The position numbers and the translations under genes are program-made. Of a stretch of 64,000 nucleotides of DNA, positions 18,323-29,180 are shown in pieces (positions within the stretch are counted from its first letter, which is position 1; every line of letters begins with the position of its first letter). A model generated the notes under the pieces. It saw only the letters and a list, made by a program, of their open reading frames with translations. It was not told the DNA's origin and searched no databases. The DNA comes from Streptomyces sp. TP-A0356 (GTDB lineage Bacteria > Actinomycetota > Actinomycetes > Streptomycetales > Streptomycetaceae): contig NZ_BBZJ01000012.1 in NCBI RefSeq assembly GCF_001417775.1, positions 681,100-745,099 on the forward strand, given 5' to 3'.

Positions 18323-20838
18323 GCGGGATCTCCTTCGCTGCTGTCACCAACGGGGCCGATCGCTCGACCGGGTGCGCGGCCTCCGCCGCGTGCCCAGCCC
18401 GCGCGGTACGCCGCCATGCGGTCCCGTACCAGTTCGGGGGTGCGCTCCTCGTCGCGCCGTGAGCCGCGCGTGCTTGTCGCGGGTTCCTCCGGGCGCTGTC
18501 CGCGCAGTTGGGGGGCGAGGCTCGCCTGCCGTACGCGCCGCGGCAAGCCCTCGGAGCTCTCGGAGTGGTCCTCCGGGCGGTGCAGCCTCAATGTGGTGAC
18601 TCCCTGCGGCGGGTTCTCGGCCGGGGCGTCGGCGGCTGTCTCCTGGACGGAGCGCGCCAGTGCGGGCCGTTGGGTGGCCTGTTCGACGGGCTCCGTGTGC
18701 TCCGCGCCGACGGTCACGCGCGCGTACTCGCGTTCCTCGTGCCGCTCGGCGTTCGCCGTGCGAGGGGAGTGTTCCGCCGCGCCGCTGTGCAGAAGAGCGG
18801 TGGGCAGGAGGACGACGGCGGTCGTGCCGCCGTAGGGCGAGGTCCGCAGGTGCACCTTGATGCCGTGTCTGGAGGCGAGCCTGCTGACCACGAACAGACC
18901 GAGCCGGTCGCTGTCGAACAGGTCGAGCGCCTCGGACTCTTCGATGCGCCGGTTGGCCTCGGCGAGGGTCTCCTTGCCCATGCCGAGTCCCCGGTCCTCC
19001 ACTTCGAGGGCGTAGCCGTTGCCGACGGGTTCCCCGCTGACGCGCACGCGCGTGTGCGGTGGCGAGAACTGGGCGGCGTTCTCGATGACCTCGGCGAGGA
19101 GGTGGGTGAGGTCGGCGACCGCGGTGCCGATCACGGCGGCGTCGGGCAGTTGACGTACCTCCACGCGCGCGTAGTCCTCGATTTCGGAGACGGCGGCGCG
19201 TACGACGTCGGTCAGGGACACCGGCATGCGCCAGGCGCGGCCGGGTGCGGATCCCGAGAGGATGATGAGGCTCTCGGCGTGGCGCCGCATGCGCGTGGTC
19301 AGATGATCGAGCCGGAAGAGGTCGCTCAGTTCGCTCGGGTCGTCGGAGCGACGCTCCATGCTGTCGAGCAGACTGAGCTGACGGTGCACCAGGATCTGGC
19401 TGCGTCGGGCGAGGTTGACGAAGACTCCGGAGATGCCGCTGGCGAGTTCCGCGCGTTCGGCGGCGGCGCGCAGGGCGGCGCGATGCACGGTGCCCAAGGC
19501 CTCGGCGACCTGCCCGGTCTCGTCCTCGGCGGGCGGCCCGGAGGGTGCCTCGGCATTGACGTCGATCTCCTCACCGGCACGCAACTTGCGCATGGCCTCG
19601 GGGAGTTTGTGGCGAGCGATCTCCAGGGCACTGTTGCGCAGGCTGACCAGCTCGACGACGAGTCCGCGTCCGATGCGTACGGAGATGACGAGCGACGCGG
19701 CGACGGCGGCAAGCCCCAAGAGGACGGCGGCGCCGGCGGGGGTGAGGACGCCGCGGGTGAACGGGTCGGCGCGGTGCGCGACGCCGCGGCCCGCATCCGC
19801 CTCGATGGCCCGCATACCGTCCTGCACGCCCGCGTGTGCCGGGTTCCAGCTGCCCTCCGGTGCAGCGGCGATGGCCGGGGCGCCCGGCCGGCCGGCCAGC
19901 ACCTTGTCCTCGACGGCGCCGATCTCGGCGTAGTCGCTGCCCTGCACGAGCCGGCGCCAGGCGGCACGTTCGGAACCGCGCAGGTCGGCGACGGCGGACG
20001 CGGTCAGGGTGCGGCGAGTGTCGACGGCACCGGTGAACAGTCTCAGACGCCGGCCGTCGAGGACCTTCGCCAGGCGGGCGCTGGAGAGGATCGCGTCCTC
20101 CTGGGCGAGCGCCTCCGCGGCCCGGGAGAACTCCAGCACCACGCGCGCGTCGGAGCCGAGGTCGGCGTCCTGGACGCCGGTGAGCGCGCCACCCACGCCG
20201 AAGGCCGCGGCGATGGTCCCGGTGTACCGACCGTACGTCTCGTCCCAGCCGACCCGGCGGGCGAGAACGTCGCTGCGCAGGGACCTCAGGTGCTCGGCTC
20301 CGGAGACGAAGGCCGCGAGGCGGCCGGCGACTCCGGAGGGAAGGTCGGCTCCATCGGCGACCGTGTTGTGGTCGCCCAGCCGCAGCCTGCCCACGGCACG
20401 GTCCGTGCGCCCCGCGAGGTCCTTCAGATCGTTCTGCCCCTGCGCGGCGGGGTCGGTCGCGCAGCGCAGGGCGGCCGCGCGCTCGGCCTGGATCGCGGCC
20501 ACGGCGTCGGCGAGCGGGGCGCGCACGGTGGAGTCCACCCGTTGGAGCTGGCGTAGCCGGGCCACGTCCTGGACGGTGCTGACCGTGGCGTACGCCCACA
20601 GGGCGAGCAGGGATATCACGGGCACCATGAGCAGACAGACGATCTTCGCCCGGACGGTGCGGGGGCGCAGGCGCCACCGTCCCGCCGGCACGAGTGTGCC
20701 GGGCTGTTCCGTGTCGCCGGGCTCGGCGGCCGGGGTGCGTTCATCGGCCGGCGGACCGGCATGCGCACGGCGGCCGCGCACCGGAGGCCGGGGCGACGGC
20801 TCGGCGCCGGTGGTGGGGGTCCTACGGGGTGTTCGCAT
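18319..20838 (-). CDS. cvnA: Conservon sensor histidine-kinase-like protein CvnA
   Basis: 839 residues. A proline/arginine-rich cytosolic N-tail (to about 60) precedes TM1 (near 65-85), an extracellular NIT-type sensor domain, TM2 (near 365-385) and a HAMP-like linker. The HATPase domain has N-box ENAAQF (near 585) and the DRGLGMGKE box. No clear phospho-accepting H-box is obvious, as in other conservon kinases. A long disordered C-tail follows. GAGGAGGCC precedes the ATG. It probably senses an envelope signal and passes it to CvnB-CvnD. The MHYT gene lies 45 bp upstream on the same strand. Confidence 0.92.
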   Translation of the reverse strand: MRTPRRTPTTGAEPSPRPPVRGRRAHAGPPADERTPAAEPGDTEQPGTLVPAGRWRLRPRTVRAKIVCLLMVPVISLLALWAYATVSTVQDVARLRQLQRVDSTVRAPLADAVAAIQAERAAALRCATDPAAQGQNDLKDLAGRTDRAVGRLRLGDHNTVADGADLPSGVAGRLAAFVSGAEHLRSLRSDVLARRVGWDETYGRYTGTIAAAFGVGGALTGVQDADLGSDARVVLEFSRAAEALAQEDAILSSARLAKVLDGRRLRLFTGAVDTRRTLTASAVADLRGSERAAWRRLVQGSDYAEIGAVEDKVLAGRPGAPAIAAAPEGSWNPAHAGVQDGMRAIEADAGRGVAHRADPFTRGVLTPAGAAVLLGLAAVAASLVISVRIGRGLVVELVSLRNSALEIARHKLPEAMRKLRAGEEIDVNAEAPSGPPAEDETGQVAEALGTVHRAALRAAAERAELASGISGVFVNLARRSQILVHRQLSLLDSMERRSDDPSELSDLFRLDHLTTRMRRHAESLIILSGSAPGRAWRMPVSLTDVVRAAVSEIEDYARVEVRQLPDAAVIGTAVADLTHLLAEVIENAAQFSPPHTRVRVSGEPVGNGYALEVEDRGLGMGKETLAEANRRIEESEALDLFDSDRLGLFVVSRLASRHGIKVHLRTSPYGGTTAVVLLPTALLHSGAAEHSPRTANAERHEEREYARVTVGAEHTEPVEQATQRPALARSVQETAADAPAENPPQGVTTLRLHRPEDHSESSEGLPRRVRQASLAPQLRGQRPEEPATSTRGSRRDEERTPELVRDRMAAYRAGWARGGGRAPGRAIGPVGDSSEGDPA

Positions 20839-20883
20839 GGCCTCCTCGTTCGGTCGGGCGCGAAGTGTCGTCCGGGCCCGCGG

Positions 20884-21657
20884 TCAGCGGGCGCCGCTCT
20901 GGATCGGTCGCTGGGCGGACGCGGAAGCCGCGCGCTCCCCGGCGGTCGGCGACAGTGCGACGAACGCCGAGGTCAGGAAGAGGTAGGACCCGAGGCCGAC
21001 GGCGAGGGGGAAGATGAACTGCATCGCCGTGGCCCCGGGCAGGGCCGCGCCGGACGGCGTGACCTGGACACTGACCGCGAACATCCCGGTGTAGTGCATG
21101 CTGCTGACCGCCGCTCCCATGACGAGCGAGGCCACGGTGACCGCGACGGGCGACTTGATGTTGAGGCCCGCCCAGAGGGCCGCGGTCGCCGCGACCACGG
21201 CGATCAGGACCGAGAGCGCGACGAGGACGGGGTCGTAGTGCACAGCGCCGTGCAGCCGCAGCGCCGCCATGCCGAGGTAATGCATGCTCGCGACGCCGAG
21301 CCCGGTGGTCAGTCCGCCGAGAAGGAGCGCTCGGGCGCGGTCCTGGCTGTAGCCGACGGCGAAGACGCCGATGCCGACGACGACCACGGCGACGAGCAGA
21401 CTGAGGATGGTCAGCGGTACGTCGTAGCGGATCTCGGTGCCGGTGACGCCGAAACCGAGCATCGCCAGGAAGTGCATGGTCCAGATGCCGGTGCCGATCG
21501 CCGAGGCCGCGGTGAGGAGCCAGTTGCGTCGCGACCTGCCGGTGGCGCCGAGGGCGCGGACCGTGCAGCGCAGCCCGAGGGCGGCGCCGGTGCACGCCAT
21601 CACGTACGACAGCACGGGGGTCAGCCAGCCGAATGTGGCGTGGTCCAGGTGTCCCAT
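20884..21657 (-). CDS. MHYT-domain integral membrane sensor
   Basis: 257 residues with about seven membrane helices and the MHYT signatures MHFLAMLGF (near 60), MHYLGMAAL (near 125) and MHYTGMFAV (near 188). MHYT domains are proposed to bind copper and sense O2, CO or NO. Unlike most family members it has no attached output domain. It precedes the conservon by 45 bp on the same strand, so it may supply a redox or gas signal to CvnA. Confidence 0.92.
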   Translation of the reverse strand: MGHLDHATFGWLTPVLSYVMACTGAALGLRCTVRALGATGRSRRNWLLTAASAIGTGIWTMHFLAMLGFGVTGTEIRYDVPLTILSLLVAVVVVGIGVFAVGYSQDRARALLLGGLTTGLGVASMHYLGMAALRLHGAVHYDPVLVALSVLIAVVAATAALWAGLNIKSPVAVTVASLVMGAAVSSMHYTGMFAVSVQVTPSGAALPGATAMQFIFPLAVGLGSYLFLTSAFVALSPTAGERAASASAQRPIQSGAR

Positions 21658-21800
21658 GGCCCCGGAACGCTAGTCCGGGCGGGGGCGCGCAAAGGGGCCG
21701 CGATTCGAAAGGTGTTGGAATCTGGCGCAGACGGGACCTGGAACGATCGCGTCACGTTCGAACGTGTGCGCCGCGGTATCCATCGTGCAGGTGAGGGATC

Positions 21801-22409
21801 ATGCGGAGCATGAGCGACGACCACACACACGTCCAGGAGTTCTTCGCCGCCCGGGCAGCCGACTGGGACACGCGGTTCCCCGACGACGGCCCCGCGTACG
21901 CGGCCGCGGTAGCCGCCCTCGGGCTGCGTGAGGGTGACCGTGTGCTCGACGCGGGCTGCGGCACGGGACGGGCCCTCACGCCGCTGCGTGCGGCCGTGGG
22001 GCCCTCCGGGCAGGTCCTTGGAGTCGACCTGACGCCCGAGATGCTGGAGGCCGCCGCACGGGCCGGACGGGGCCGCGACGGGCGGTTGCTGCTCGCCGAC
22101 GTGGCCGCGCTTCCCCTGCGTACGGAGTCGCTCGACGCGGTGTTCGCGGCGGGTCTGATCGCCCACCTCTCCCACCCGGCGGAGAACCTGCGGGAGTTGG
22201 CACGTGTGGTTCGGCCCGGTGGTCTGCTCGCGCTCTTCCATCCCATCGGCCGGGCCACCCTCGCGGCGCATCAGGGCCGGCAGATCACCCCCGACGATCT
22301 GCGCGCCGAGTCCAACCTCGGTCCCCTGCTGGCCGCTTCCGGCTGGCGCATGACGTCGTACGTCGACGAGGACGCCCGTTTCCTCGCCCTGGCCGTCCGG
22401 GAGGACTGA
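21801..22409 (+). CDS. Class I SAM-dependent methyltransferase
   Basis: 202 residues. The SAM-binding glycine motif VLDAGCGTGRALT lies near residue 50, followed by the acidic loop VLGVDLTPEML and motif LARVVRPGGLLALFHP. It resembles the UbiE/Methyltransf_11 type. Substrate unknown. ATG 21801 has GTGAGGG upstream; ATG 21810 (MSDDHTHV) is an alternative. Confidence 0.88.
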   Translation: MRSMSDDHTHVQEFFAARAADWDTRFPDDGPAYAAAVAALGLREGDRVLDAGCGTGRALTPLRAAVGPSGQVLGVDLTPEMLEAAARAGRGRDGRLLLADVAALPLRTESLDAVFAAGLIAHLSHPAENLRELARVVRPGGLLALFHPIGRATLAAHQGRQITPDDLRAESNLGPLLAASGWRMTSYVDEDARFLALAVRED

Positions 22410-22412
22410 GCC

Positions 22413-22529
22413 TCAGCCGCGCCCCGCCACCTCGGCCACCAGGGCGTCGGGGTTGTCGAACATGATGTGATGTCCCGCGCCCGGCACGGTCACGACCCGC
22501 ACCTCCGCGTCATCGATGCCTGCCCTGTC
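22413..22529 (-). pseudogene. C-terminal stump of an alpha/beta hydrolase
   Basis: The last about 38 codons before a stop at 22413 read AEVRVVTVPGAGHHIMFDNP, then DALVAEVAGR, which is the catalytic-histidine end of alpha/beta hydrolases. The sequence upstream on this strand has no hydrolase character and runs into the neighbouring plus-strand gene. I interpret it as the remnant of a deleted hydrolase gene. Confidence 0.5.
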
Positions 22530-22696
22530 ATCGAGCTCGTCGCTCAGTTCGCCCTGGAGCCTCGGCGAGCGGCCGGCCGATGACGGGAACGGCCTGGATG
22601 CGGTGGAGGGCCGGATCCCTCCGAGCCGGTGGAAGCGTTTACCGCCCGGTCCCCCTTCTGTCGCCGGAGCTCCAACTCTACGTTGAGGAGGAGCAG

Positions 22697-23044
22697 ATGC
22701 ACGTCGGCCAAGGCCATCGGACACGGGGAAGGCGGCCACGCATGTTCGGCAGGATCCGCAAGTCGGTCGGCAGATTCGTCAAGTCCCTGCGCGCGGATAC
22801 GGCCGGGGGCGGGGGCGGGGAGAGGCGCACGCACAATCTGTTCGAGGCGGCCGCCGCCTATGTGTCGGCGTGCGCCGAGGACGACCAGGACCGGATGGAT
22901 GAAGCCGTGTCGTGGGTGTCGCCGGAGGCCCTGTCGTTCGGCGTGAACGAGCTGGCGTGCCGGGCGGTCATAGCCCTCGCGCGGGAGCGAGACGAGTCAC
23001 CGCGGACCGTCGCGCGCAGGCTCCTCGGCCTGCCCGCCGTCTGA
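22697..23044 (+). CDS. Small hypothetical protein with basic N-terminus
   Basis: 115 residues. Basic N-terminus with FGRIRKSVGRFVKSL, a glycine run, then a helical acidic domain (AAAAYVSACAEDDQDRMDEA) and the end ERDESPRTVARRLLGLPAV. No signal or membrane segment. ATG 22697 is favoured by GAGGAGGAG just upstream; ATG 22742 is an alternative. I do not recognise a family with known function. Confidence 0.7.
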   Translation: MHVGQGHRTRGRRPRMFGRIRKSVGRFVKSLRADTAGGGGGERRTHNLFEAAAAYVSACAEDDQDRMDEAVSWVSPEALSFGVNELACRAVIALARERDESPRTVARRLLGLPAV

Positions 23045-23157
23045 CGCCGGGCTGCACCCGGTCGTCCCCGCCCGCACGTCGTGGGATGCGCACTCGTGAC
23101 AACGGGCTCGCGGGCGCATTAGGGTGCGCCGACGAACGAACGGATCGGGAGGATGGC

Positions 23158-24048
23158 ATGGCCGGGACGGACGAGGACGCCGTCGCCGCCGAGGACGACG
23201 CGCTGTATGTGCTGACGGCGGTTCTGTTGACGCCCGCGCAGTTCCCGAGCGTGCTCGGCGACGACTATCCGGAGGCCTGCGCGGCACTCGACCTGCCGCC
23301 CATGCCCGACGGGTACGGCCTCGTGCTCGGCCAGGACGGCGACGGTGCGCGCTGGACGGTGGTCATCGACGATGTGTCGCTGGTGGCTGTGGCGATCGCG
23401 TCGTGGGACTGCGGCATGGAGTACGAGTTGTCGCCCGACGAGCGGACCGTCGTCGCCGCGCTGCCCGGCTGGCCGCTGGCCGTGGCCGTCGCGGCGCCCG
23501 GCGTGCCCGCCCCGCACGACCCGGCGCCCGAACTCACCGACCGCGAACCGCTCTGTCCGGTGGACACCGATATCTGGGGTCCCGCACAACGGCGCCTGGG
23601 CGCGGACCAGATCGCGCTCCACTGGACCGTGTGGCGCGAGCAGATAGACGACGCCGATTTCGTACCCGCAGACGCCGGGGCGCCGCACGAGGGCGTGGAA
23701 CCGGCAGAGGAGCGCGCGGAGACGGCCGGGACGGGGACGGCCGGGACGGAGACGGCCGACGGCGAGAGTGTCGGCAAGATCCGCAGCGGCGTCCGCCGCG
23801 CCCTCAGGGAGGCGCGTGGGTACGTGGACACTCCCCCGCCCCTGGGCCGTGTCCGCTCCTCGTTCGCGACGGGTGACGCACGCACCCTGCGCGCCGACGG
23901 ACCCGGCTGGTCCATGGTGGCCAGGACCGACGACATCGCGTTCGTCCTCCTCGACGAGGAGCCCGGCGAGGTCGTCCCGGTGGGGCGCGGCCCGGAGTTG
24001 CCCGGGCTGCTGGAGGCGCTGGACAAGGTGGCGGTACGCCCGGTCTGA
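23158..24048 (+). CDS. Hypothetical acidic protein
   Basis: 296 residues. The first half is a folded-looking segment (ALYVLTAVLLTPAQFPSVLG, GYGLVLGQDGDGARWTVVID, DCGMEYELSPDERTVVAALP). A linker with repeats of TAGT/TAET follows (about 195-215), then a basic helix and a second short domain. No signal peptide. GGGAGG precedes the ATG. No function recognised; it appears to be an actinobacterial lineage protein. Confidence 0.75.
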   Translation: MAGTDEDAVAAEDDALYVLTAVLLTPAQFPSVLGDDYPEACAALDLPPMPDGYGLVLGQDGDGARWTVVIDDVSLVAVAIASWDCGMEYELSPDERTVVAALPGWPLAVAVAAPGVPAPHDPAPELTDREPLCPVDTDIWGPAQRRLGADQIALHWTVWREQIDDADFVPADAGAPHEGVEPAEERAETAGTGTAGTETADGESVGKIRSGVRRALREARGYVDTPPPLGRVRSSFATGDARTLRADGPGWSMVARTDDIAFVLLDEEPGEVVPVGRGPELPGLLEALDKVAVRPV

Positions 24049-24248
24049 CGGCGACGGGGCAGGCGTGAACGCGACAGTGTGGACGGGACAGGTGCCCAAG
24101 GGCCGGACGGCATGCCGTAGGCAGGGAGCTGCGTAGTGAGCCCCCATATCGCCAGCTGTGCTCGTGTGGTCCGCCTCTATGGTCGGCGGTCCTGCATGGC
24201 CCCAGCATGGGCAGCTCCCGCGCTCCCGTCGTCTCCTGGAGGCCTGTC

Positions 24249-25625
24249 ATGCGCCTGTCCCGAAGCGTCGCGCTGTCCGCCGCCGTCCTTGTGGCCTGCG
24301 CCCTCACCGGCCCCGCGGCAGCCGAGGGCGGTGGCCACTGCGGACGCCAGGAGCGGGTACGGGTCCCGGGCGCGGCGCTCCAGCTGAGCGCCTGTCTGGA
24401 GGACTTGACGACGGCCGGGCTGGCGGGGACCCCGTACACGGACATGGCCGACCAGGCGGGGCTGACCTCCAAGACCGCCGGCCATCCGTCCGGCGTGCCA
24501 GGGCTGCAGATCGACGGGTACTTCCCGGACGACTCGCACTTCAACACCACACACGGCTGGCGCCACGACGCCCAGTTCGTGATCCGGCTGCCGGACCGGT
24601 GGAACGGCGGCCTCGTCGTCACGGGCGCCCCCGGCACTCGCCGGCAGTACGCGACCGACACGGCGATCTCCGACCGGGTGCTGGCCCAGGGCTACGCGTA
24701 CGCGGCAACCGACAAGGGCAACAGCGGGCCGGACTTCTACCGCGACGGGACGCACCCCGGCGACGCCGTCGCCGAGTGGAACCGGCGCACGACGCAGCTC
24801 ACGCTCGCCGCCAAGCGTGTGGTGGCCCAGCGCTATGGGCACGCTCCCCGGCGCACGTACATGACCGGGATCTCCAACGGCGGCTATCTCACACGCTGGC
24901 AGCTGGAGCACCACCCCGAGCTGTACGACGGCGGCGTGGACTGGGAGGGCGCCCTGTGGGCGACCGACGGCCCGAACCTCCTGACGTCACTGCCGGTGGC
25001 CGTGGCCCGGATGCTCGGGTCGGCCAGGGACGAGGACCTGTACGCGGCCGGGTTCGCGCGCGGGTCCGAGTTCCTGTGGCCTTATCACGAGAAGGCGTAC
25101 TGGGGTGTCACGCAGAAGATCTACCGTGCCGAGTTCGACCCCACGTACGACGTCGGCTGTCCCGGTGCGTCCGCCGGATCGACGGGGGAGCAGATCCTCG
25201 CGCCCTGTCCCTCGGACGCGGCGTACGACTATGCGGCGCGTCCCGAATCCGTGCACCGCGCTGTGGCCAGGGTCGCCCTCACGGGCCGGATCGGCAGGCC
25301 ACTGATCACTCTGCACGGCGATCTGGACGTCCTCCTGCCCAAGGCCACGGACTCGGATGTGTACGCGCGCCTGGTGGAGCAGAGCGGGCGCGGGTCGCTG
25401 CACCGCTACTACACCATCGAGGGCGGCACCCACGTGGACGGGCTGTACGACGCCTATCCCGAGCGACTGCGGCCGATCCTGCCCTGCTATCGGGCGGCCT
25501 TCGACGCGCTCACCGCATGGGTGGAGCGGGGCCGGCGGCCGCCCGCGGACCGTACTGTCGGCAGGCCCACGGGCGGCGACGTGGCCGACTCCTGCGCTCT
25601 CGCGGGGGATCCGGCGAGCCGCTAG
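24249..25625 (+). CDS. Secreted tannase/feruloyl-esterase-like alpha/beta hydrolase
   Basis: 458 residues with a Sec signal (MRLSRSVALSAAVLVACAL, cleavage near AAA-EGG). Nucleophile elbow TGISNGGYLTRW near residue 215 (Ser in GISNG), a later acid region PLITLHGDLDVLLP and the histidine in EGGTHVDGLYD, arranged as in tannase/feruloyl esterase or 3-hydroxybutyrate-oligomer hydrolase families. It probably cleaves plant or polyester oligomer esters outside the cell. GGAGG precedes ATG 24249. Its TAG stop is the third to fifth base of the palindromic repeat at 25622-25789, so the repeat inserted at or near the gene end. Confidence 0.78.
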   Translation: MRLSRSVALSAAVLVACALTGPAAAEGGGHCGRQERVRVPGAALQLSACLEDLTTAGLAGTPYTDMADQAGLTSKTAGHPSGVPGLQIDGYFPDDSHFNTTHGWRHDAQFVIRLPDRWNGGLVVTGAPGTRRQYATDTAISDRVLAQGYAYAATDKGNSGPDFYRDGTHPGDAVAEWNRRTTQLTLAAKRVVAQRYGHAPRRTYMTGISNGGYLTRWQLEHHPELYDGGVDWEGALWATDGPNLLTSLPVAVARMLGSARDEDLYAAGFARGSEFLWPYHEKAYWGVTQKIYRAEFDPTYDVGCPGASAGSTGEQILAPCPSDAAYDYAARPESVHRAVARVALTGRIGRPLITLHGDLDVLLPKATDSDVYARLVEQSGRGSLHRYYTIEGGTHVDGLYDAYPERLRPILPCYRAAFDALTAWVERGRRPPADRTVGRPTGGDVADSCALAGDPASR

Positions 25626-25789
25626 TGCTGCGACCGGAAAGGTTCACCGGCTCGCGACGCCCGGCACGGCACCTCGCCGCGTTGTCGCATCGCCCGAGTA
25701 CATCCAGTACGCGGGCGACGCTCCGCCTTGCGATGCACCGCACCGGACGCCGCGAGCTTCCCGGCAAACCTTTCCGGCCACAGCACTAG
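25622..25789. repeat. 168-bp imperfect palindromic element
   Basis: The ends are exact inverted repeats (CTAGTGCTG at 25622-25630; CAGCACTAG at 25781-25789). The inner arms stay similar (CCGGAAAGGTT versus AACCTTTCCGG, then CTCGCG/CGCGAG) with small indels, meeting near 25705. It supplies the stop codon of the upstream esterase gene. It resembles non-autonomous palindromic elements that I recall as recurring in Streptomyces intergenic DNA. It may also act as a bidirectional terminator. Confidence 0.85.
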
Positions 25790-25886
25790 GTGTGCTGTCC
25801 GGGAACGTTGGTGACGGGTCTTCGTGGGGCAAGGAGCGGCGTCCGGTGCCTGCGGAGATCCGTCAGAAGGCCCCCTGGTCCGGCCG

Positions 25887-26069
25887 TCAGCGGCCGAGTT
25901 CCTTCCGTGCGACTCGGCGCAGCCTGCGCCGCTGCGAGGGGTCCAGGGTGAGGTACGCGGCCGTCGGGACCCCCAGGACGATCAGGAGGACGGCCCACCA
26001 GGGCAGCCAGATCCACAGGATGAGTCCGGCCAGCACTCCCCCGGTGGCGATCTTCGCGTTCTTCGACAT
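25887..26069 (-). CDS. Small membrane protein
   Basis: 60 residues: MSKNAKIATGGVLAGL start, two closely spaced hydrophobic stretches (about residues 9-24 and 26-42) and a basic C-tail SQRRRLRRVARKELGR. A very good ribosome site (AAGGAGGCGACAC) precedes the ATG. Predicted as a helical hairpin in the membrane. Function unknown. Confidence 0.75.
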   Translation of the reverse strand: MSKNAKIATGGVLAGLILWIWLPWWAVLLIVLGVPTAAYLTLDPSQRRRLRRVARKELGR

Positions 26070-26345
26070 GTGTCGCCTCCTTCGCGGCCACTGCCGCTCT
26101 CTGCTCTGAGAACGGGCGCGTGCTGCGCGCGGTTCCGGGCCATGACCCTGATACAACCCTGAGCCGCGACCCTCAGTCCCCCTGAGGAGACCTGTCGGTT
26201 TCACCCTGAGACACATCCTGCGCCCACGGCCGCCGCTCGGACAACGTGCGGCCGACGGCACGGCCCGGAGAGCCGCACCCTCGGCGACTCGGCCCAGTAG
26301 TCAAATTTGCCGGGCCCGTGGAGGCCCGCTCAGGCCGGCAGACGA

Positions 26346-27569
<1,224 letters not shown>

Positions 27570-27717
27570 TGCGAAGGCATCTGTGGGAAGAGACGATGTG
27601 TCCTCGTACGGAGGCACGGAGGCCTCGTACGGTGACGATGGGCGCATCCGAGCCGCGCCGGTCCGGACACGCCCCCAACCGGCCAGATCCCGCGAGCCGC
27701 GGAAGAGGGAGAGCCCG

Positions 27718-29163
27718 ATGTCAGCAGCCGAGGGTCCGCTCGTCGTCGGGGTGGACTCATCCACCCAGTCCACCAAGGTCCTGGTCGTCGACGCGTCGAC
27801 CGGACGGGTGGTGGCGAGCGGGCAGGCGCCGCACACCGTCTCGTCGGGCGCGGGCCGCGAGAGCGATCCACGCCAGTGGTGGGACGCGCTGTGCGACGCC
27901 CTGCACCAGTGCGGGGAGCCGGCCCACGAGGCCACCGCGGTGTCGGTGGGCGGCCAGCAGCACGGCCTGGTCACCCTGGACGCGCACGGCGAGCCGGTGC
28001 GCCCGGCCCTGCTGTGGAACGACGTGCGGTCGGCTCCGCAGGCCCGCCGGCTGGTGGAGGAACTGGGCGGTCCCAAGGCGTGGGCGGAACGCACGGGGAG
28101 CGTGCCGTCCGTGTCCTTCACGGTCACGAAGTGGGCCTGGCTGGCCGAGAACGAGCCGGAGGCCGTCCGCGCGACGGCGGCCGTACGGCTCCCGCACGAC
28201 TATCTGACCGAACGCCTCACCGGCCAGGGCACGACCGACCGCGGCGATGCCTCGGGCACCGGCTGGTGGGCGTCCGCGACGGAGTCGTACGACGAGGAGA
28301 TCCTCGCGCACGTGGGCCTCGACCCCGCTCTGCTCCCGCGGGTGGTCCGGCCCGGCGAGGTGGCCGGCACGGTGCGTGACACCCATGACCTGCCGTTCTC
28401 CAAGGGCACCCTGGTCGCACCGGGCACGGGTGACAACGCGGCGGCCGCGCTGGGCCTTGGACTGCGCCCCGGGACTCCGGTGCTGAGCCTGGGCACCTCC
28501 GGCACGGTGTACGCGGTCTCCAAGCGACGCCCGGCCGACCCGACCGGGACGGTGGCGGGCTTCGCGGACGCGCACGGCGACTGGCTGCCCCTGGCCTGCA
28601 CGCTGAACTGCACGCTCGCCGTAGACCGCATCGCCTCCCTGCTGGGCCTGGACCGTGACGCCGTCGAGCCCGGTACCGGCGTGACGCTGCTCCCCTACCT
28701 CGACGGCGAGCGCACCCCGGCCCTACCGCACGCCTCGGGGCTGCTGCACGGACTGCGCCACGACACGACGGCCGGGCAGGTGCTGCAGGCGGCGTACGAC
28801 GGGGCGGTGCACTCGCTGCTGGGCGCCCTCGACCTGGTGCTCGACGAGAACGCGGACCGCACGGCACCGCTGCTGCTCATCGGGGGCGGCGCGCGGGGCA
28901 CGGCATGGCAGGAGACGGTACGACGGCTCTCAGGGCGGCCCGTGCAGGTGCCGGAGGCCAAGGAGCTGGTCGCGCTGGGCGCCGCCGCGCAGGCCGCCGC
29001 ACTGCTGACGGGCGAGGACCCCGCCGCCGTCGCCCGGCGCTGGGAGACCGCCCGCGGGCCGGTGCTGGAGGCCGTGGATCGGGACGAAGCGACACGGGCC
29101 AGGATCACCGGGGTACTCTCCGACGCGGCGCCGCTGCTGGAGCGGGAGCCGGACCGGCGCTGA
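27718..29163 (+). CDS. xylB: Xylulokinase
   Basis: 481-residue FGGY sugar kinase. N-terminal phosphate loop VGVDSSTQSTKVLVVD, GGQQHGLV substrate segment (near 80), C-terminal ATP site with GTGDNAAAALGLGL (near 240), GTSGTVYAVS and GGGARGTAW (near 385). Phosphorylates D-xylulose, feeding the pentose-phosphate pathway. ATG 27718 has GAGGGAGAG upstream. The ROK regulator begins 17 bp downstream, so they form one operon divergent from xylA. Confidence 0.95.
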   Translation: MSAAEGPLVVGVDSSTQSTKVLVVDASTGRVVASGQAPHTVSSGAGRESDPRQWWDALCDALHQCGEPAHEATAVSVGGQQHGLVTLDAHGEPVRPALLWNDVRSAPQARRLVEELGGPKAWAERTGSVPSVSFTVTKWAWLAENEPEAVRATAAVRLPHDYLTERLTGQGTTDRGDASGTGWWASATESYDEEILAHVGLDPALLPRVVRPGEVAGTVRDTHDLPFSKGTLVAPGTGDNAAAALGLGLRPGTPVLSLGTSGTVYAVSKRRPADPTGTVAGFADAHGDWLPLACTLNCTLAVDRIASLLGLDRDAVEPGTGVTLLPYLDGERTPALPHASGLLHGLRHDTTAGQVLQAAYDGAVHSLLGALDLVLDENADRTAPLLLIGGGARGTAWQETVRRLSGRPVQVPEAKELVALGAAAQAAALLTGEDPAAVARRWETARGPVLEAVDRDEATRARITGVLSDAAPLLEREPDRR

Positions 29164-29180
29164 CGAGATCCGAGGGAGGC

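Noticed and set aside
18508..20556. 682-codon plus-strand open frame
   Set aside because: Shadow of cvnA; product lacks any hydrophobic or domain structure.
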